This document shows, in pieces, positions 48,740 through 57,618 of a DNA stretch of 64,000 nucleotides. The notes beneath the pieces were generated by a model, which saw only the letters and a list, made by a program, of their open reading frames with translations, was not told the DNA's origin and searched no databases. Within the stretch, counting starts at the first letter, position 1; the number at the start of each line of letters is the position of its first letter. The position numbers were made by a program, and so were the translations under genes. The DNA is from Proteobacteria bacterium SG_bin9 (lineage in GTDB: Bacteria; Pseudomonadota; Alphaproteobacteria; Rhizobiales; Xanthobacteraceae): the NCBI GenBank assembly GCA_002083525.1, contig LWDM01000044.1, positions 72,314-136,313 of the forward strand. Direction: 5' to 3'.

Positions 48740-49933
48740 TTAGCGCCGCCACGACGGAGCTAATCCTTCACGCATGGCAAGCCGCCGCAATGGTCCGATC
48801 GCATTGATCAGATGCAGGCCGAGCGCGCGGACGGGCTGCAACGGCAGCAGGTCGCTGAGCAGCGACCGATTGGCGAGATCAATGGCGAAGGTGCGGCTCG
48901 TGATGTCGGGTTTGCGGCTGCGGGCATAGCTTGTCAGCACGTTTTCGGAACCGGGATCGCCGCCGAGCACAAGCGTTTCGGTCACAATCTCCGCGAGGTC
49001 TGCGGCATCGCGCAGGCCCATGTTCAAGCCCTGCGCGCCGATCGGCGGAAGCACGTGCGCGGATTCGCCGGCGAGCACAATGCGCTTGGCCGCGAGTTGC
49101 GCTGGTTTCTCGATCGACAGCGGAAACATGAAGCGCGCCCCGTCGACGCGCATCGCGCCAAGCATCGAGTGCGATTGCCGCTCCGCCGCCAATCCGAGCG
49201 CAGCGTCGTCAAGCGCATGCAGATGCACCGCCTCATCCGGACGTGAGACCCAGACGACGCTCGAACGCTCTCCCGGCAGCGGGACGAACACGCAGGGACC
49301 GTGCGGTGTATGAAACTCGGTCGACGTATTGCGATGAGGACGCGTGTGCGTGACGTTGAAGGTGAGGGCCGTCTGCCGCAGTTCCCGGCGTTCGACCGCG
49401 ATGCCTGCCGCTTCCCGGCACAACGAATTGCGGCCGTCGGCGCCGACCACGAGTTGCGCGCGGAATGTCTGGCCACTCTTCGTTTCAATCTCGATGCCAG
49501 CGTCATCCGGTATCACACTCGCCGCATCGTCATCGATGCGTGTCAGGCTCTCACATTCGCCGGCGCGCTGCTCCAGCGCCTCCAGCAGGACGCGATTCTC
49601 GATGTTGTAGCCGAACGCGTCACGGCCAATCTCGTCGCTTGAAAAACGCACTTCCGGCGCCCGGATGAGGCGGCCAGTGTCATCCACCAGCCGCATGACT
49701 TGCAGCGCCGCGGCCTGATCTGCGCAGCCCTGCCATACGCCGATGCGGTCGAGAAAATCGACTGATGCGCCGAGCAGCGCCGTCGTCCGGTTATCCGAAT
49801 AAGGGACACGCCGCGCCACCAGCGTGACGCTGGCGCCGGAGGCGGCCAGCGCAATGGCGGTCGCGAGACCGACTGGGCCGCCGCCGATCACGGCGATATG
49901 CTGAAGGCTGGGTTGCTGGTCGCGATCGATCAT
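48740..49933 (-). CDS. UbiH/COQ6-family FAD-dependent hydroxylase
   Basis: The 397-residue product is a class A flavoprotein hydroxylase: GxGxxG in AVIGGGPVGLATAIALA near residue 14, the DG motif VVGADGRNSLCRE near 165, and GESAHVLPPIGAQGLNMGLRDAADLAE near 292, the ubiquinone-specific pattern. It probably hydroxylates an intermediate of ubiquinone synthesis. Whether it acts at C1, C5 or C6 cannot be read from sequence, since alphaproteobacteria use several enzymes (UbiL, UbiM, UbiH). It converges on the AEC gene and is divergent from pcs. Confidence 0.92.
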   Translation of the reverse strand: MIDRDQQPSLQHIAVIGGGPVGLATAIALAASGASVTLVARRVPYSDNRTTALLGASVDFLDRIGVWQGCADQAAALQVMRLVDDTGRLIRAPEVRFSSDEIGRDAFGYNIENRVLLEALEQRAGECESLTRIDDDAASVIPDDAGIEIETKSGQTFRAQLVVGADGRNSLCREAAGIAVERRELRQTALTFNVTHTRPHRNTSTEFHTPHGPCVFVPLPGERSSVVWVSRPDEAVHLHALDDAALGLAAERQSHSMLGAMRVDGARFMFPLSIEKPAQLAAKRIVLAGESAHVLPPIGAQGLNMGLRDAADLAEIVTETLVLGGDPGSENVLTSYARSRKPDITSRTFAIDLANRSLLSDLLPLQPVRALGLHLINAIGPLRRLAMREGLAPSWRR

Positions 49934-50091
49934 GACGGCATCAGGCTTTCATTGCCATTTTCGGCTCTCATGGTGTCGAGATCAAGTCAACGATTTCCGG
50001 TTGTTTCCGTGCGCATTTCCGTCGCGCGACGCATGGCCGCAATGTTACGAATGGATTGCGCCGGCGAATTTGCTATCAGGGCGACAAGACA

Positions 50092-50823
50092 ATGACCTCC
50101 ACCCAACCGACCGAAAGCGGAGCATCGAGCAGCGCACGCGCAGCCGCTTTCGGAGTTCACCTGTTCACAGCCTTGGGCAGCGGTATCGCTTTGATCGCGA
50201 TGCTGGAGGCCGTGCGTGAGCATTGGTTGGCGATGTTCGGCTGGCTTGGTGTCGCGCTCATCGTCGATGCCATCGATGGACCGCTGGCGCGAAGATTTGA
50301 CGTCGCAAGACTGCAGCCCAACTGGTCGGGTGACACACTCGATCTCGTCGTGGACTTTCTCACCTACGTCTTCATTCCAGCCTATGCGATCGTCGCGAGC
50401 AATCTGCTTCTGCCGGTGTCGGGCGCGGCACTCGGCGTCGGCATCGTGGTGAGCGGGGCGCTCTATTTCGCCGACCGGCGGATGAAGACGGTCGATAACC
50501 ATTTCCGCGGCTTTCCGACGCTGTGGAACGCGGTGGCGTTTCATCTATTCGTGCTGAAGCCGCAGCCGCTCGTCGCGTCCGCCATCGTTGCCGCATTCAT
50601 CGTGCTGACATTCGTTCCGATCAATGTGATGCATCCGGTGCGCACGACTCGCTTCCGCATCTTCAACCTCGCATTGATTGCGTTGTGGGCCGTGCTCGCC
50701 GTTGTCGCGCTGGTGCAGGACTTCAACGTGCCGGCGCCGATCAGTTTCACGATGTGCGCGATCGCGCTTTACGTGCTGCTGAGCGACACCGTTATCCGCC
50801 TCATAACAAGAGCAAGGACATGA
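50092..50823 (+). CDS. pcs: Phosphatidylcholine synthase
   Basis: Pcs condenses choline with CDP-diacylglycerol to make phosphatidylcholine in the inner membrane, a route typical of plant- and animal-associated alphaproteobacteria. The 243-residue product has the CDP-alcohol phosphotransferase motif spread over DAIDGPLAR and SGDTLDLVVDF (DGx2ARx(n)GxxxDxxxD) and about seven membrane segments. ATG 50092 is chosen; the frame upstream to 50056 is not family-like. Its stop overlaps the start of the terC gene (ATGA). Confidence 0.95.
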   Translation: MTSTQPTESGASSSARAAAFGVHLFTALGSGIALIAMLEAVREHWLAMFGWLGVALIVDAIDGPLARRFDVARLQPNWSGDTLDLVVDFLTYVFIPAYAIVASNLLLPVSGAALGVGIVVSGALYFADRRMKTVDNHFRGFPTLWNAVAFHLFVLKPQPLVASAIVAAFIVLTFVPINVMHPVRTTRFRIFNLALIALWAVLAVVALVQDFNVPAPISFTMCAIALYVLLSDTVIRLITRART

Positions 50824-51578
50824 TCGAACTTTTGTATAGCCCCGAAGCCTGGGCCGCACTGCTCACGCTGACCGTGCTCGAAGTCATCCTCGGCATCGAC
50901 AACGTCATCTTCATTTCGGTGCTGGTCTCGCGCATTCCGGAAGAGCAGGCGAAGAAGGCGCGCCAGATCGGTCTCGCGCTGGCGTTGATCTTCCGCATCG
51001 CGCTGCTGTCGGTGCTTTACTGGATCATCGGCCTGACCAAGCCGGTGTTCACTCTTGCGGGCAATGCCTTCTCATGGCGCGATCTGATCCTGATCGGCGG
51101 CGGTGCATTCCTGATCGCCAAGGCAACGCATGAAATTCACAGCGAGGTCGAGGCGCGGGAAGGGCACGGCAAGGAAACCAATCCGGCGAATGCGTTCTTC
51201 TGGGTGATCATGCAGATCATCGTGGTTGATCTCGTGTTCTCGCTCGACTCGATCATCACCGCAATCGGCATGGCACGCGACATCGAGATCATGGTTGCGG
51301 CCGTCATCATCGCTTGCTTCCTGATGTACGTGTCGTCGGGTCCGGTCGCGGCATTCGTGGCGAAGTATCCGACCACGAAGATGCTGGCGCTGGCGTTCCT
51401 GGTGCTGATCGGCGTGGCGCTGGTCGCCGACGGCTTCCAGTTCCACATTCCGCGCGGCTACATCTACTTCGCAATTGCGTTTGCGATGGCGGTGGAGGCG
51501 TTCAACATTCTCGCCCAGCGCAACCGCACCAAGGCCCGCGCCTTGCGGGCGAAAAGCGTCAATTCGCCGCCGTCTTGA
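50820..51578 (+). CDS. TerC family integral membrane protein
   Basis: The 252-residue product has the TerC fold of about seven membrane segments, with the conserved acidic motifs LGIDNVIFISVLV and LVFSLDSIITAIGM. TerC proteins are linked to metal handling, in particular manganese efflux and metalation of exported enzymes, and to tellurite resistance. Its ATG overlaps the stop of pcs (ATGA), so the two are co-translated; the reason for the pairing is not clear. A hairpin follows in the gap to the quinone oxidoreductase. Confidence 0.93.
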   Translation: MIELLYSPEAWAALLTLTVLEVILGIDNVIFISVLVSRIPEEQAKKARQIGLALALIFRIALLSVLYWIIGLTKPVFTLAGNAFSWRDLILIGGGAFLIAKATHEIHSEVEAREGHGKETNPANAFFWVIMQIIVVDLVFSLDSIITAIGMARDIEIMVAAVIIACFLMYVSSGPVAAFVAKYPTTKMLALAFLVLIGVALVADGFQFHIPRGYIYFAIAFAMAVEAFNILAQRNRTKARALRAKSVNSPPS

Positions 51579-51614
51579 CAAGGCGGTGAGGTTGCCCTTC
51601 GTTTCCCGATGACA

Positions 51615-51637
51615 CGCGGGCGGTTCAACCGCCCGCG
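51615..51637 (+). terminator. GC-rich hairpin after terC
   Basis: CGCGGGCGG (51615-51623) pairs perfectly with CCGCCCGCG (51629-51637) around loop TTCAA, 37 bases after the terC stop and 35 before the next ATG. There is no T-run, so it may be an imperfect terminator or a stability hairpin. Confidence 0.45.
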
Positions 51638-51672
51638 GGACCCCCCGAAAACGGGATGCCGGGAGCGAAACA

Positions 51673-52647
51673 ATGACAAAAGCCGTACGCGTTCATCAGG
51701 TGGGCGGACCGGAGGTCCTGACCTACGAGGACGTCGATCTCCCGCCGCCCGGCCAAGGCGAGGTACGCCTGCGCCAGCACGCGATCGGCCTGAATTACAT
51801 CGACACGTATTTCCGCACCGGCCTCTACAAGGCCCCAAGCCTGCCGTTCATTGCCGGCAACGAGGCCTCGGGCGAAGTCGTGTCGGTCGGTCCTGGCGTG
51901 ACCAACTTTCATCCGGGCGATCGCGCGGCGTACTATTTCAACCTCGGCGGCTACGCGACCGAGCGCAACATCCCGGCCGACAAGCTGGTGAAGCTGCCCG
52001 ATCACATCACGCACGAGCAGGCGGCCGTGCTGATGTTGAAGGGTCTCACGGTCTATTACCTGCTGTTCAAGACGTTCAAGGTCGAGCCAGGCCATCGCGT
52101 GCTGATTCACGCGGCTGCAGGCGGCATCGGTCTCCTCGCATGCCAGTGGGCGAAGGCGCTCGGCGCAACCGTTATCGGTACCGCCGGTTCGAAGGAAAAG
52201 GCCGATCTCGCCATGTCGAACGGCTGCGATCACGTCATTCTGTATCGCAGCGAGAATTTCGTCGACCGCGTCAAGCAGATCAGCCGCAATGAACTGTGCG
52301 ACGTGGTCTACGACGGCGTCGGCAAGGATACGTTCCCGGGTTCGCTGCAATGTCTGAAGAAGCGCGGCCTGTTCGTCAGCTTCGGCAACGCGTCGGGTCC
52401 GGTGCCACCGTTCCAGCTCGCCGAACTGAATAATCATGGCTCGCTGTTCGCGACGCGACCGAAGCTGAACGACTATGTCGGCACGCGCGCGGAGCTGGTC
52501 GAGGGCGCGGATGCGCTATTTGCCGCTGTGCTCAACGGCACGCTGCACATCCCGATTCATCACGCCTATGCGCTGAAGGATGCCGTCAAGGCACATCGCG
52601 ATCTGGAGTCACGCGTGACCACGGGCGCCTCGGTGCTGAAGCCGTAA
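51673..52647 (+). CDS. qor: NADPH:quinone oxidoreductase, MDR family
   Basis: The 324-residue product belongs to the zinc-free quinone reductases of the medium-chain dehydrogenase family. It has the GroES-like domain with GLNYIDTYFRTGLY and GNEASGEVVSVGPGV, and a Rossmann domain with the coenzyme motif AAAGGIGLLACQWAKALGA. Substrate pocket residues match the QOR1 type rather than crotonyl-CoA reductases. The reaction is NADPH-dependent quinone reduction in the cytoplasm. ATG 51673 is a good start. It converges on rimO with 11 bases between. Confidence 0.92.
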   Translation: MTKAVRVHQVGGPEVLTYEDVDLPPPGQGEVRLRQHAIGLNYIDTYFRTGLYKAPSLPFIAGNEASGEVVSVGPGVTNFHPGDRAAYYFNLGGYATERNIPADKLVKLPDHITHEQAAVLMLKGLTVYYLLFKTFKVEPGHRVLIHAAAGGIGLLACQWAKALGATVIGTAGSKEKADLAMSNGCDHVILYRSENFVDRVKQISRNELCDVVYDGVGKDTFPGSLQCLKKRGLFVSFGNASGPVPPFQLAELNNHGSLFATRPKLNDYVGTRAELVEGADALFAAVLNGTLHIPIHHAYALKDAVKAHRDLESRVTTGASVLKP

Positions 52648-52658
52648 CGTAATCCGGA

Positions 52659-53984
52659 TCAGAAACCTGCGATGGTCCCGTGCAGGTCGTAGTCGTCGGA
52701 GCGCTCGATCTTGGCGGTGACGATCTCGCCGACTTTGAGCGGCCGGCGGCTTGAGAGGTAGACCGCGCCGTCGATCTGCGGTGCATCACCCTTAGTGCGT
52801 CCCTTGACGACCGTCGGGCCGACGTCGTCGATGATCACCTGCTGACGCGTGCCGACCTTGCGCTTCAGCCGTTGCGCGGAAATTTTCTTCTGCCGCGCCA
52901 TCAGCGCGTTCCAGCGCTGCAGCTTGATCTCTTCAGCAACAGGACTTTCGAGCGCGTTTGCTGTTGCGCCCGCGACCGGCTCGTACTTGAACGCGCCGGC
53001 GCGATCGATCTGCGCTTCGTCGAGCCAATCGAGCAGATCGGTGAACTCGCTGTCGCTCTCCCCCGGGAAACCGACGATGAAGGTCGAACGCAGGGTGAGA
53101 TCGGGGCACGCGTCGCGCCACGACTTGATGCGCGCCAGCGTCTTGTCCTGTGCGGCAGGACGCTTCATGCGCTTCAGCACTTCCGGATTGGCGTGCTGGA
53201 ACGGGATGTCGAGGTAGGGGAGGATCTTGCCCTCGGTCATCAACTCAATGACGTCGTCGACGTGCGGATACGGGTAGACATATTGCAGGCGCACCCAGAC
53301 GCCGAGCTCGCCGAGTTCGCGCGCGAGATCGATAAATTTGGCGCGGACGTTGCGGTCCTTCCACGGGCTCTCGGCGTATTTGAGATCGATGCCGTAGGCC
53401 GAGGTGTCCTGCGAGATCACCATCAGCTCTTTCACACCGGCATTCACGAGCTTCTCTGCCTCACGCAGCACATCGGCGGCGGTGCGCGAGACGAGATCGC
53501 CGCGCAGCTTCGGGATGATGCAGAAGGTGCAGCGGTTGTTACAGCCCTCGGAGATTTTCAGATACGCGTAGTGGCGCGGCGTCAGCTTGACGCCCTGCGG
53601 CGGCACCAGATCGAGATGCGGATTGTGCAGCGGCGGGATGGCGCGATGCACGGCGTCGAGCACGCTCTCGTACTGCTGCGGGCCGGTGATCGACAGCACG
53701 CCGGGGTAGGCGGCCTCGATCGCCTCGGGCTCCGCGCCCATGCAGCCGGTGACGATGACCTTGCCGTTCTCGGCCATGGCCTCGCCGATCGCGCCCAGCG
53801 ATTCTTGTTTGGCGCTATCGAGAAAACCGCAGGTATTGACGATGACGAGGTCGGCGCCGTCGTGCTTGCGTGCCAGTTCGTAGCCCTCGGCGCGCAGGCG
53901 CGTGATGATCCGTTCGGAATCGACCAGCGCCTTGGGACACCCAAGCGACACAAAACTGACTTTTGGCGCGGCGCCCTTGTTCAT
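52659..53984 (-). CDS. rimO: Ribosomal protein S12 methylthiotransferase RimO
   Basis: RimO adds a methylthio group to an aspartate of ribosomal protein S12. The 441-residue product starts with the UPF0004 domain ([40 protein letters not shown]), continues with the radical-SAM CxxxCxxC in [19 protein letters not shown], and ends in the TRAM domain. ATG 53984 has AGGGA seven bases upstream and gives the known RimO start; the frame to 54089 adds 35 unrelated residues. It is divergent from nasT-nasS. Confidence 0.97.
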   Translation of the reverse strand: MNKGAAPKVSFVSLGCPKALVDSERIITRLRAEGYELARKHDGADLVIVNTCGFLDSAKQESLGAIGEAMAENGKVIVTGCMGAEPEAIEAAYPGVLSITGPQQYESVLDAVHRAIPPLHNPHLDLVPPQGVKLTPRHYAYLKISEGCNNRCTFCIIPKLRGDLVSRTAADVLREAEKLVNAGVKELMVISQDTSAYGIDLKYAESPWKDRNVRAKFIDLARELGELGVWVRLQYVYPYPHVDDVIELMTEGKILPYLDIPFQHANPEVLKRMKRPAAQDKTLARIKSWRDACPDLTLRSTFIVGFPGESDSEFTDLLDWLDEAQIDRAGAFKYEPVAGATANALESPVAEEIKLQRWNALMARQKKISAQRLKRKVGTRQQVIIDDVGPTVVKGRTKGDAPQIDGAVYLSSRRPLKVGEIVTAKIERSDDYDLHGTIAGF

Positions 53985-54156
53985 ATTTCCCTGTCCGGCT
54001 AGAACGCAGTGGCTAGCCTCGATCAACGATGATTTCAAGGCGAACAGGCCATTTCCGGCGTGCCGGCGCCGCATCGAGCCTGTGATCATCTGAAGTGGTT
54101 AAATCGAGGGATCGGAGCTGGCCAGCCGGCTGCGAAACCGCGTCAGCGAGCAGGTA

Positions 54157-54747
54157 ATGCCGGCGGAATCGTTCTTCAAGATCGTCATCGTCGATGAGTC
54201 GCCGATCCGGGCCGCGATTCTGGAGGAGGGGCTGCGCGAGGCCGGATTCACGTCGGTCGAACGCATCGGCGACATGCATAACCTCCTGGCGCGGATTTAC
54301 GCGCTCGATCCCGACGTCATTCTGATCGATCTGGAGAATCCGAGCCGCGACGTGCTGGAACAGATGTTCCAGGTGTCGCGCGCGGTGCGACGGCCGATCG
54401 CCATGTTCGTCGACCAGAGCGATTCGGCCTCGATCCAGGCCTCGGTCGATGCCGGCGTGTCGGCCTACATCGTCGACGGCCTGAAGAAGGAGCGCATCAA
54501 GCCCATCCTCGATCTGTGCATCTCGCGCTTCAACGCGTTCTCGAAGTTGCAGGACGAACTCGACAAGACCAAGACCGCGCTCGAGGAGCGCAAGATCATC
54601 GACCGCGCCAAAGGGCTTTTGATGAAGCTGAAGGGCCTGACCGAAGAGGAGGCCTACGTGCTGATGCGCTCCACCGCCATGCGAGAAAAGAAGAAGATCG
54701 GCGAGATCGCCCAGTCGATCATCACCGCCTCGGAGATCCTGAAATGA
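54157..54747 (+). CDS. nasT: NasT, ANTAR-domain transcription antiterminator
   Basis: NasT binds nascent leader RNA of nitrate-assimilation operons and prevents early termination when nitrate or nitrite is present. The 196-residue product has a receiver-like domain (about residues 6-120, FFKIVIVDESP and ILIDLENPSRD) and a C-terminal ANTAR RNA-binding domain (about 135-196, ERKIIDRAKGLLMKLKGLTEEEAYVLMRSTAMREKKKIGEIAQSII). The stop overlaps the nasS start (ATGA), so sensor and effector are made together. The expected target is the leader of nrtA 1.4 kb downstream. Confidence 0.96.
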   Translation: MPAESFFKIVIVDESPIRAAILEEGLREAGFTSVERIGDMHNLLARIYALDPDVILIDLENPSRDVLEQMFQVSRAVRRPIAMFVDQSDSASIQASVDAGVSAYIVDGLKKERIKPILDLCISRFNAFSKLQDELDKTKTALEERKIIDRAKGLLMKLKGLTEEEAYVLMRSTAMREKKKIGEIAQSIITASEILK

Positions 54748-55916
54748 CCGGCCATCCGCTTCGCATTGGCTTCATTCCGCTGGTGGATGCGTCGGCGCTG
54801 ATCGTCGCCGTCGACAAGGGATTTGCCAAAGACGAAGGCCTCGACGTCACGCTGGTGCGCGAGGTGTCGTGGTCGAACGTGCGCGACAAGCTCAACATCG
54901 GCCTGTTCGACGCGGCGCATTTGTTGGCGCCGGTCGCGATTGCCTCCAGCCTCGGGCTTGGACATGTGAAGGTGCCGATCATCGCGCCCTTCAATCTCGG
55001 CATTAACGGCAACGCGATCACCATTTCGCCGGCGCTGCACGCGGCGTTGTCGGCCGAAATCGATGGCGATGCGACCGATCCGATGGTGACGGCAAAGGCG
55101 CTGGCGCGTGTGGTGGCGGCGCGCAAGACGGCGGGACAGGAGCCGCTGACCTTCGGCATGACGTTCCCGTTCTCGACCCACAACTATCAGCTTCGCTTCT
55201 GGATGGCGGCGGGCGGCGTCGATCCGGATGAGGATGTGCGGCTGGTGGTGCTGCCGCCGCCCTACATGGTCGACAGTCTCGCCAACGGCCATGTCGATGC
55301 GTTCTGCGTCGGCGCGCCCTGGAATTCGGTCGCGGTCGATCTCGGCGTCGGTCATATCCTGCACTTCGTCGCCGATATCCTGCAGCGCGCGGCCGAAAAG
55401 GTCCTCGCCGTTCGCGCCCAATGGGCGAATGAAAATCCCGATGTGCTCGCCGCGCTTATTCGCGCCCATCACCGGGCGGCGGAGTTCATCGAAAATCTGG
55501 ATACGCGCGGGGAGGCGGCCGACATCCTCTCGCGGCCGGACCGGATCAACGTGCAGGCCGAAGTCATCCGCCGCACAATGGATGGCCGCCTGAAGGTCTC
55601 GCCGGGCGGACGGATGCGCGACAGCAGCCGCTATCTGCTGATCGGCCGGGAGGGCGCGGCACGGCCGGACCCGGTCCAGGCCGCGTGGCTTTACGCCCAG
55701 ATGGTCCGCTGGGGCCAGACCAAGCGGACCGACGCCGGCCTGCAAACAGCCATGGCGGTCTTCCGGCCCGACCTGTACGACGCTGCGACCGGCGGGAAGG
55801 GCGGGAACGGCCATTCAGTGGCTGACGGCGTCGGCGCGTTCGCCGGACCGGCATTCGATCCAAACGACGTGATCGGTCACCTGAAATCCTTCGGTATTTC
55901 CCGGCGCGCCGACTAG
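54744..55916 (+). CDS. nasS: NasS, cytoplasmic nitrate/nitrite sensor
   Basis: NasS is a NrtA-like protein without a signal peptide; it binds nitrate/nitrite in the cytoplasm and otherwise holds NasT inactive. The 390-residue product starts directly with RIGFIPLVDASALIVAVDKGFAKDEGLDVTLVREVSW and continues with the pattern of nitrate-binding proteins (DAAHLLAPVAIASSLGLG, GMTFPFSTHNYQLRFWMAAGGVDPDEDVRLVVLPPPYMVD, DAFCVGAPWNS). The ATG at 54744 overlaps the nasT stop. Its similarity to NrtA, encoded next, shows the two arose from one ancestor with loss of export here. Confidence 0.95.
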   Translation: MTGHPLRIGFIPLVDASALIVAVDKGFAKDEGLDVTLVREVSWSNVRDKLNIGLFDAAHLLAPVAIASSLGLGHVKVPIIAPFNLGINGNAITISPALHAALSAEIDGDATDPMVTAKALARVVAARKTAGQEPLTFGMTFPFSTHNYQLRFWMAAGGVDPDEDVRLVVLPPPYMVDSLANGHVDAFCVGAPWNSVAVDLGVGHILHFVADILQRAAEKVLAVRAQWANENPDVLAALIRAHHRAAEFIENLDTRGEAADILSRPDRINVQAEVIRRTMDGRLKVSPGGRMRDSSRYLLIGREGAARPDPVQAAWLYAQMVRWGQTKRTDAGLQTAMAVFRPDLYDAATGGKGGNGHSVADGVGAFAGPAFDPNDVIGHLKSFGISRRAD

Positions 55917-55939
55917 GCGGATTCGGCCAAGAACCGAAC

Positions 55940-55974
55940 TGCACAATGAATATGCAGCGCACAATATCTGTGCA
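55940..55974. promoter_or_regulatory. Two NtrC-like enhancer sites upstream of nrtA
   Basis: TGCAC-AATGAATA-TGCA (55940-55956) matches the NtrC consensus TGCAC-N7-GTGCA except for one base. CGCAC-AATATCT-GTGCA (55958-55974) has exact GCAC-N7-GTGC half-sites. Their centres are 18 bases apart and about 95-120 bases before the sigma-54-like promoter, a normal NtrC layout. Confidence 0.7.
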
Positions 55975-56068
55975 AATGCAAATCGCACGGGCGCGACCCC
56001 AAATTAACGAATCACCCGCCGATTCTTCAAGGCATTGAAGAATAATGACTTTGTGCGCCGCACACAGT

Positions 56069-56084
56069 TGGCACGGGTTTTGAA
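56069..56084 (+). promoter_or_regulatory. Sigma-54-like promoter of the nrt-nir operon
   Basis: TGGCAC-GGGTT-TTGAA matches the -24 element perfectly and the -12 element TTGCA/T except that C is A. Spacing is exact, and transcription would start near 56096. A 13-base palindrome, TGTGCG-C-CGCACA, lies immediately upstream at 56052-56064. The -12 mismatch lowers certainty. Confidence 0.65.
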
Positions 56085-56095
56085 TAAATCTGAAT

Positions 56096-56236
56096 TGGCT
56101 GAGACGAAGGCCGCAGACCGAAGGGTCGAACAGCAATGCCGCTGTCAGGGGAACACGCGCCTTCGGCGCGCCCTTGGGCGGCATTTTCGTTTCCGACCGC
56201 GCGCAACGCCCAACAGGGATGTCGAAAGGACGGACG
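56096..56236 (+). promoter_or_regulatory. NasT-responsive leader (antitermination region) of nrtA
   Basis: The predicted leader contains two candidate small hairpins. The first is GACC-GAAG-GGTC (56116-56127), whose loop does not fit the ANTAR pattern. The second is ACAGC-AATGCC-GCTGT (56130-56145), whose six-base loop has A at position 1 and G at position 4, the hallmark of ANTAR target hairpins. A long terminator overlaps it: AATGCCGC (56135-56142) pairs with GCGGCATT (56178-56185), with an inner CGCGCC/GGCGCG hairpin, and is followed by TT and TTT. The two structures cannot coexist, as expected for NasT antitermination. Confidence 0.75.
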
Positions 56237-57556
56237 ATGACGAAGACCAAGACCACCGGTGGTGCTGGCCGCAAGCTGACCCGCCGTTCGCTGCTGAAGG
56301 CCAGCGCGGGCACTGCGGCCCTGCTGGCGGCAGCGCGCATGCATTTTCCGGCCGGTGCCTTCGCGCAGGGCTCGGGACCCGAAGTGACCAAGGCGATCCT
56401 CGGCTACATCGCGCTGATGGATGCATCGCCGCTGGTGATCGCGAAAGAGAAGGGCATCTTCGCGAAGTACGGCGTGGGCGATGTCGAGGTCTCGAAGCAG
56501 GCCTCGTGGGGCGCGACGCGCGACAACATCGTGCTCGGCGGCGAGAAGAACGGCATCGATGGTGCGCACATTCTGACGCCAATGCCGTACCTGATTTCGG
56601 CCGGCAAGGTGACACAGAACAACGTGCCGACGCCGATGTACATCCTGGCGCGCCTCAACCTCGATGCGCAGGCGATCTCGGTCTCGAACGAATACAAGGA
56701 CCTCAAGGTCACCAACGACGCGTCGGCGCTGAAGGCCGCGTTCGCCAAGAAGCGCGCCGACGGCAAGGAAGTGAAGGTCGCGATGACCTTCCCGGGCGGC
56801 ACGCACGATCTGTGGATCCGCTACTGGCTTGCGGCCGGCGGCATCGATCCGGACAAGGACGTCTCCACCATCGTCGTTCCGCCGCCGCAGATGGTCGCGA
56901 ACATGAAGGTCGGCAACATGGACGCGTTCTGCGTCGGTGAGCCGTGGAACGAGCAGCTCGTCAACCAGGGCATCGGCTTCACCGCATGCTCGACCGGCGA
57001 AGTCTGGGGCAAGCATCCGGAGAAGGCGCTCGGCATCCGCGCCGAGTACGCCGACAAGTACCCGAAGGCGACGCAGGCCATTCTGATGGCCGTCATGGAA
57101 GCCCAGCAGTGGTGCGACAAGCCCGCGAACCGGGCCGAGATGTCCGAGATCGTCGGCAAGCGCCAGTGGTTCAACGTTCCCGTCGCCGACATCATCGGCC
57201 GCGCCAATGGCGACATCAATTACGGCAATGGCCGGGTCGAGAAGGGCACCAAGCAGTTCATGAAGTTCTGGCAGGACTACGCGTCCTATCCGTTCAAGAG
57301 CCACGACATGTGGTTCGTCACGGAAGACATCCGCTGGGGCAAGTTCGAACCGACCACCGACATCAAGGCGATGGTCGACAAGGTGAACCGCGAAGACATC
57401 TGGCGCAGCGCTGCGAAGGCGCTGGGCGTCGCGACTGCCGATATTCCGGCATCGCCGTCGCGCGGCAAGGAGACCTTCTTCGACGGCAAGGTCTTCGATC
57501 CGGAGAATCCGTCTGCGTACCTTAAATCCCTCTCGATCAAGCGTATCGAGGTCTGA
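56237..57556 (+). CDS. nrtA: NrtA, periplasmic nitrate-binding protein
   Basis: NrtA captures nitrate (and perhaps nitrite) outside the inner membrane for the ABC transporter NrtBC. The 439-residue product has a Tat-type signal (KLTRRSLLKASAGTAALLAA) near residue 12, then the nitrate-binding fold: ILGYIALMDASPLVIAKEKGIFAKYG, MTFPGGTHDLWIRYWLAAGGIDPDKDVSTIVVPPPQMVANM and DAFCVGEPWNEQLVNQGIGF. ATG 56237 follows AAAGGACGG; the frame extends upstream through the leader. It is the first gene of the operon, followed by a strong hairpin. Confidence 0.96.
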   Translation: MTKTKTTGGAGRKLTRRSLLKASAGTAALLAAARMHFPAGAFAQGSGPEVTKAILGYIALMDASPLVIAKEKGIFAKYGVGDVEVSKQASWGATRDNIVLGGEKNGIDGAHILTPMPYLISAGKVTQNNVPTPMYILARLNLDAQAISVSNEYKDLKVTNDASALKAAFAKKRADGKEVKVAMTFPGGTHDLWIRYWLAAGGIDPDKDVSTIVVPPPQMVANMKVGNMDAFCVGEPWNEQLVNQGIGFTACSTGEVWGKHPEKALGIRAEYADKYPKATQAILMAVMEAQQWCDKPANRAEMSEIVGKRQWFNVPVADIIGRANGDINYGNGRVEKGTKQFMKFWQDYASYPFKSHDMWFVTEDIRWGKFEPTTDIKAMVDKVNREDIWRSAAKALGVATADIPASPSRGKETFFDGKVFDPENPSAYLKSLSIKRIEV

Positions 57557-57563
57557 CACCCGA

Positions 57564-57593
57564 CCGGAGCCGTCCCGGTCGGGACGGCTCCGG
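57564..57593 (+). terminator. Strong hairpin between nrtA and nrtB
   Basis: CCGGAGCCGTCCC (57564-57576) pairs with GGGACGGCTCCGG (57581-57593): 13 perfect pairs and a four-base loop. There is no T-run, so it likely protects the nrtA end of the message or trims downstream expression, giving more binding protein than permease. Confidence 0.65.
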
Positions 57594-57618
57594 CACTCAC
57601 ACAGCCGAGGCCATTTCA

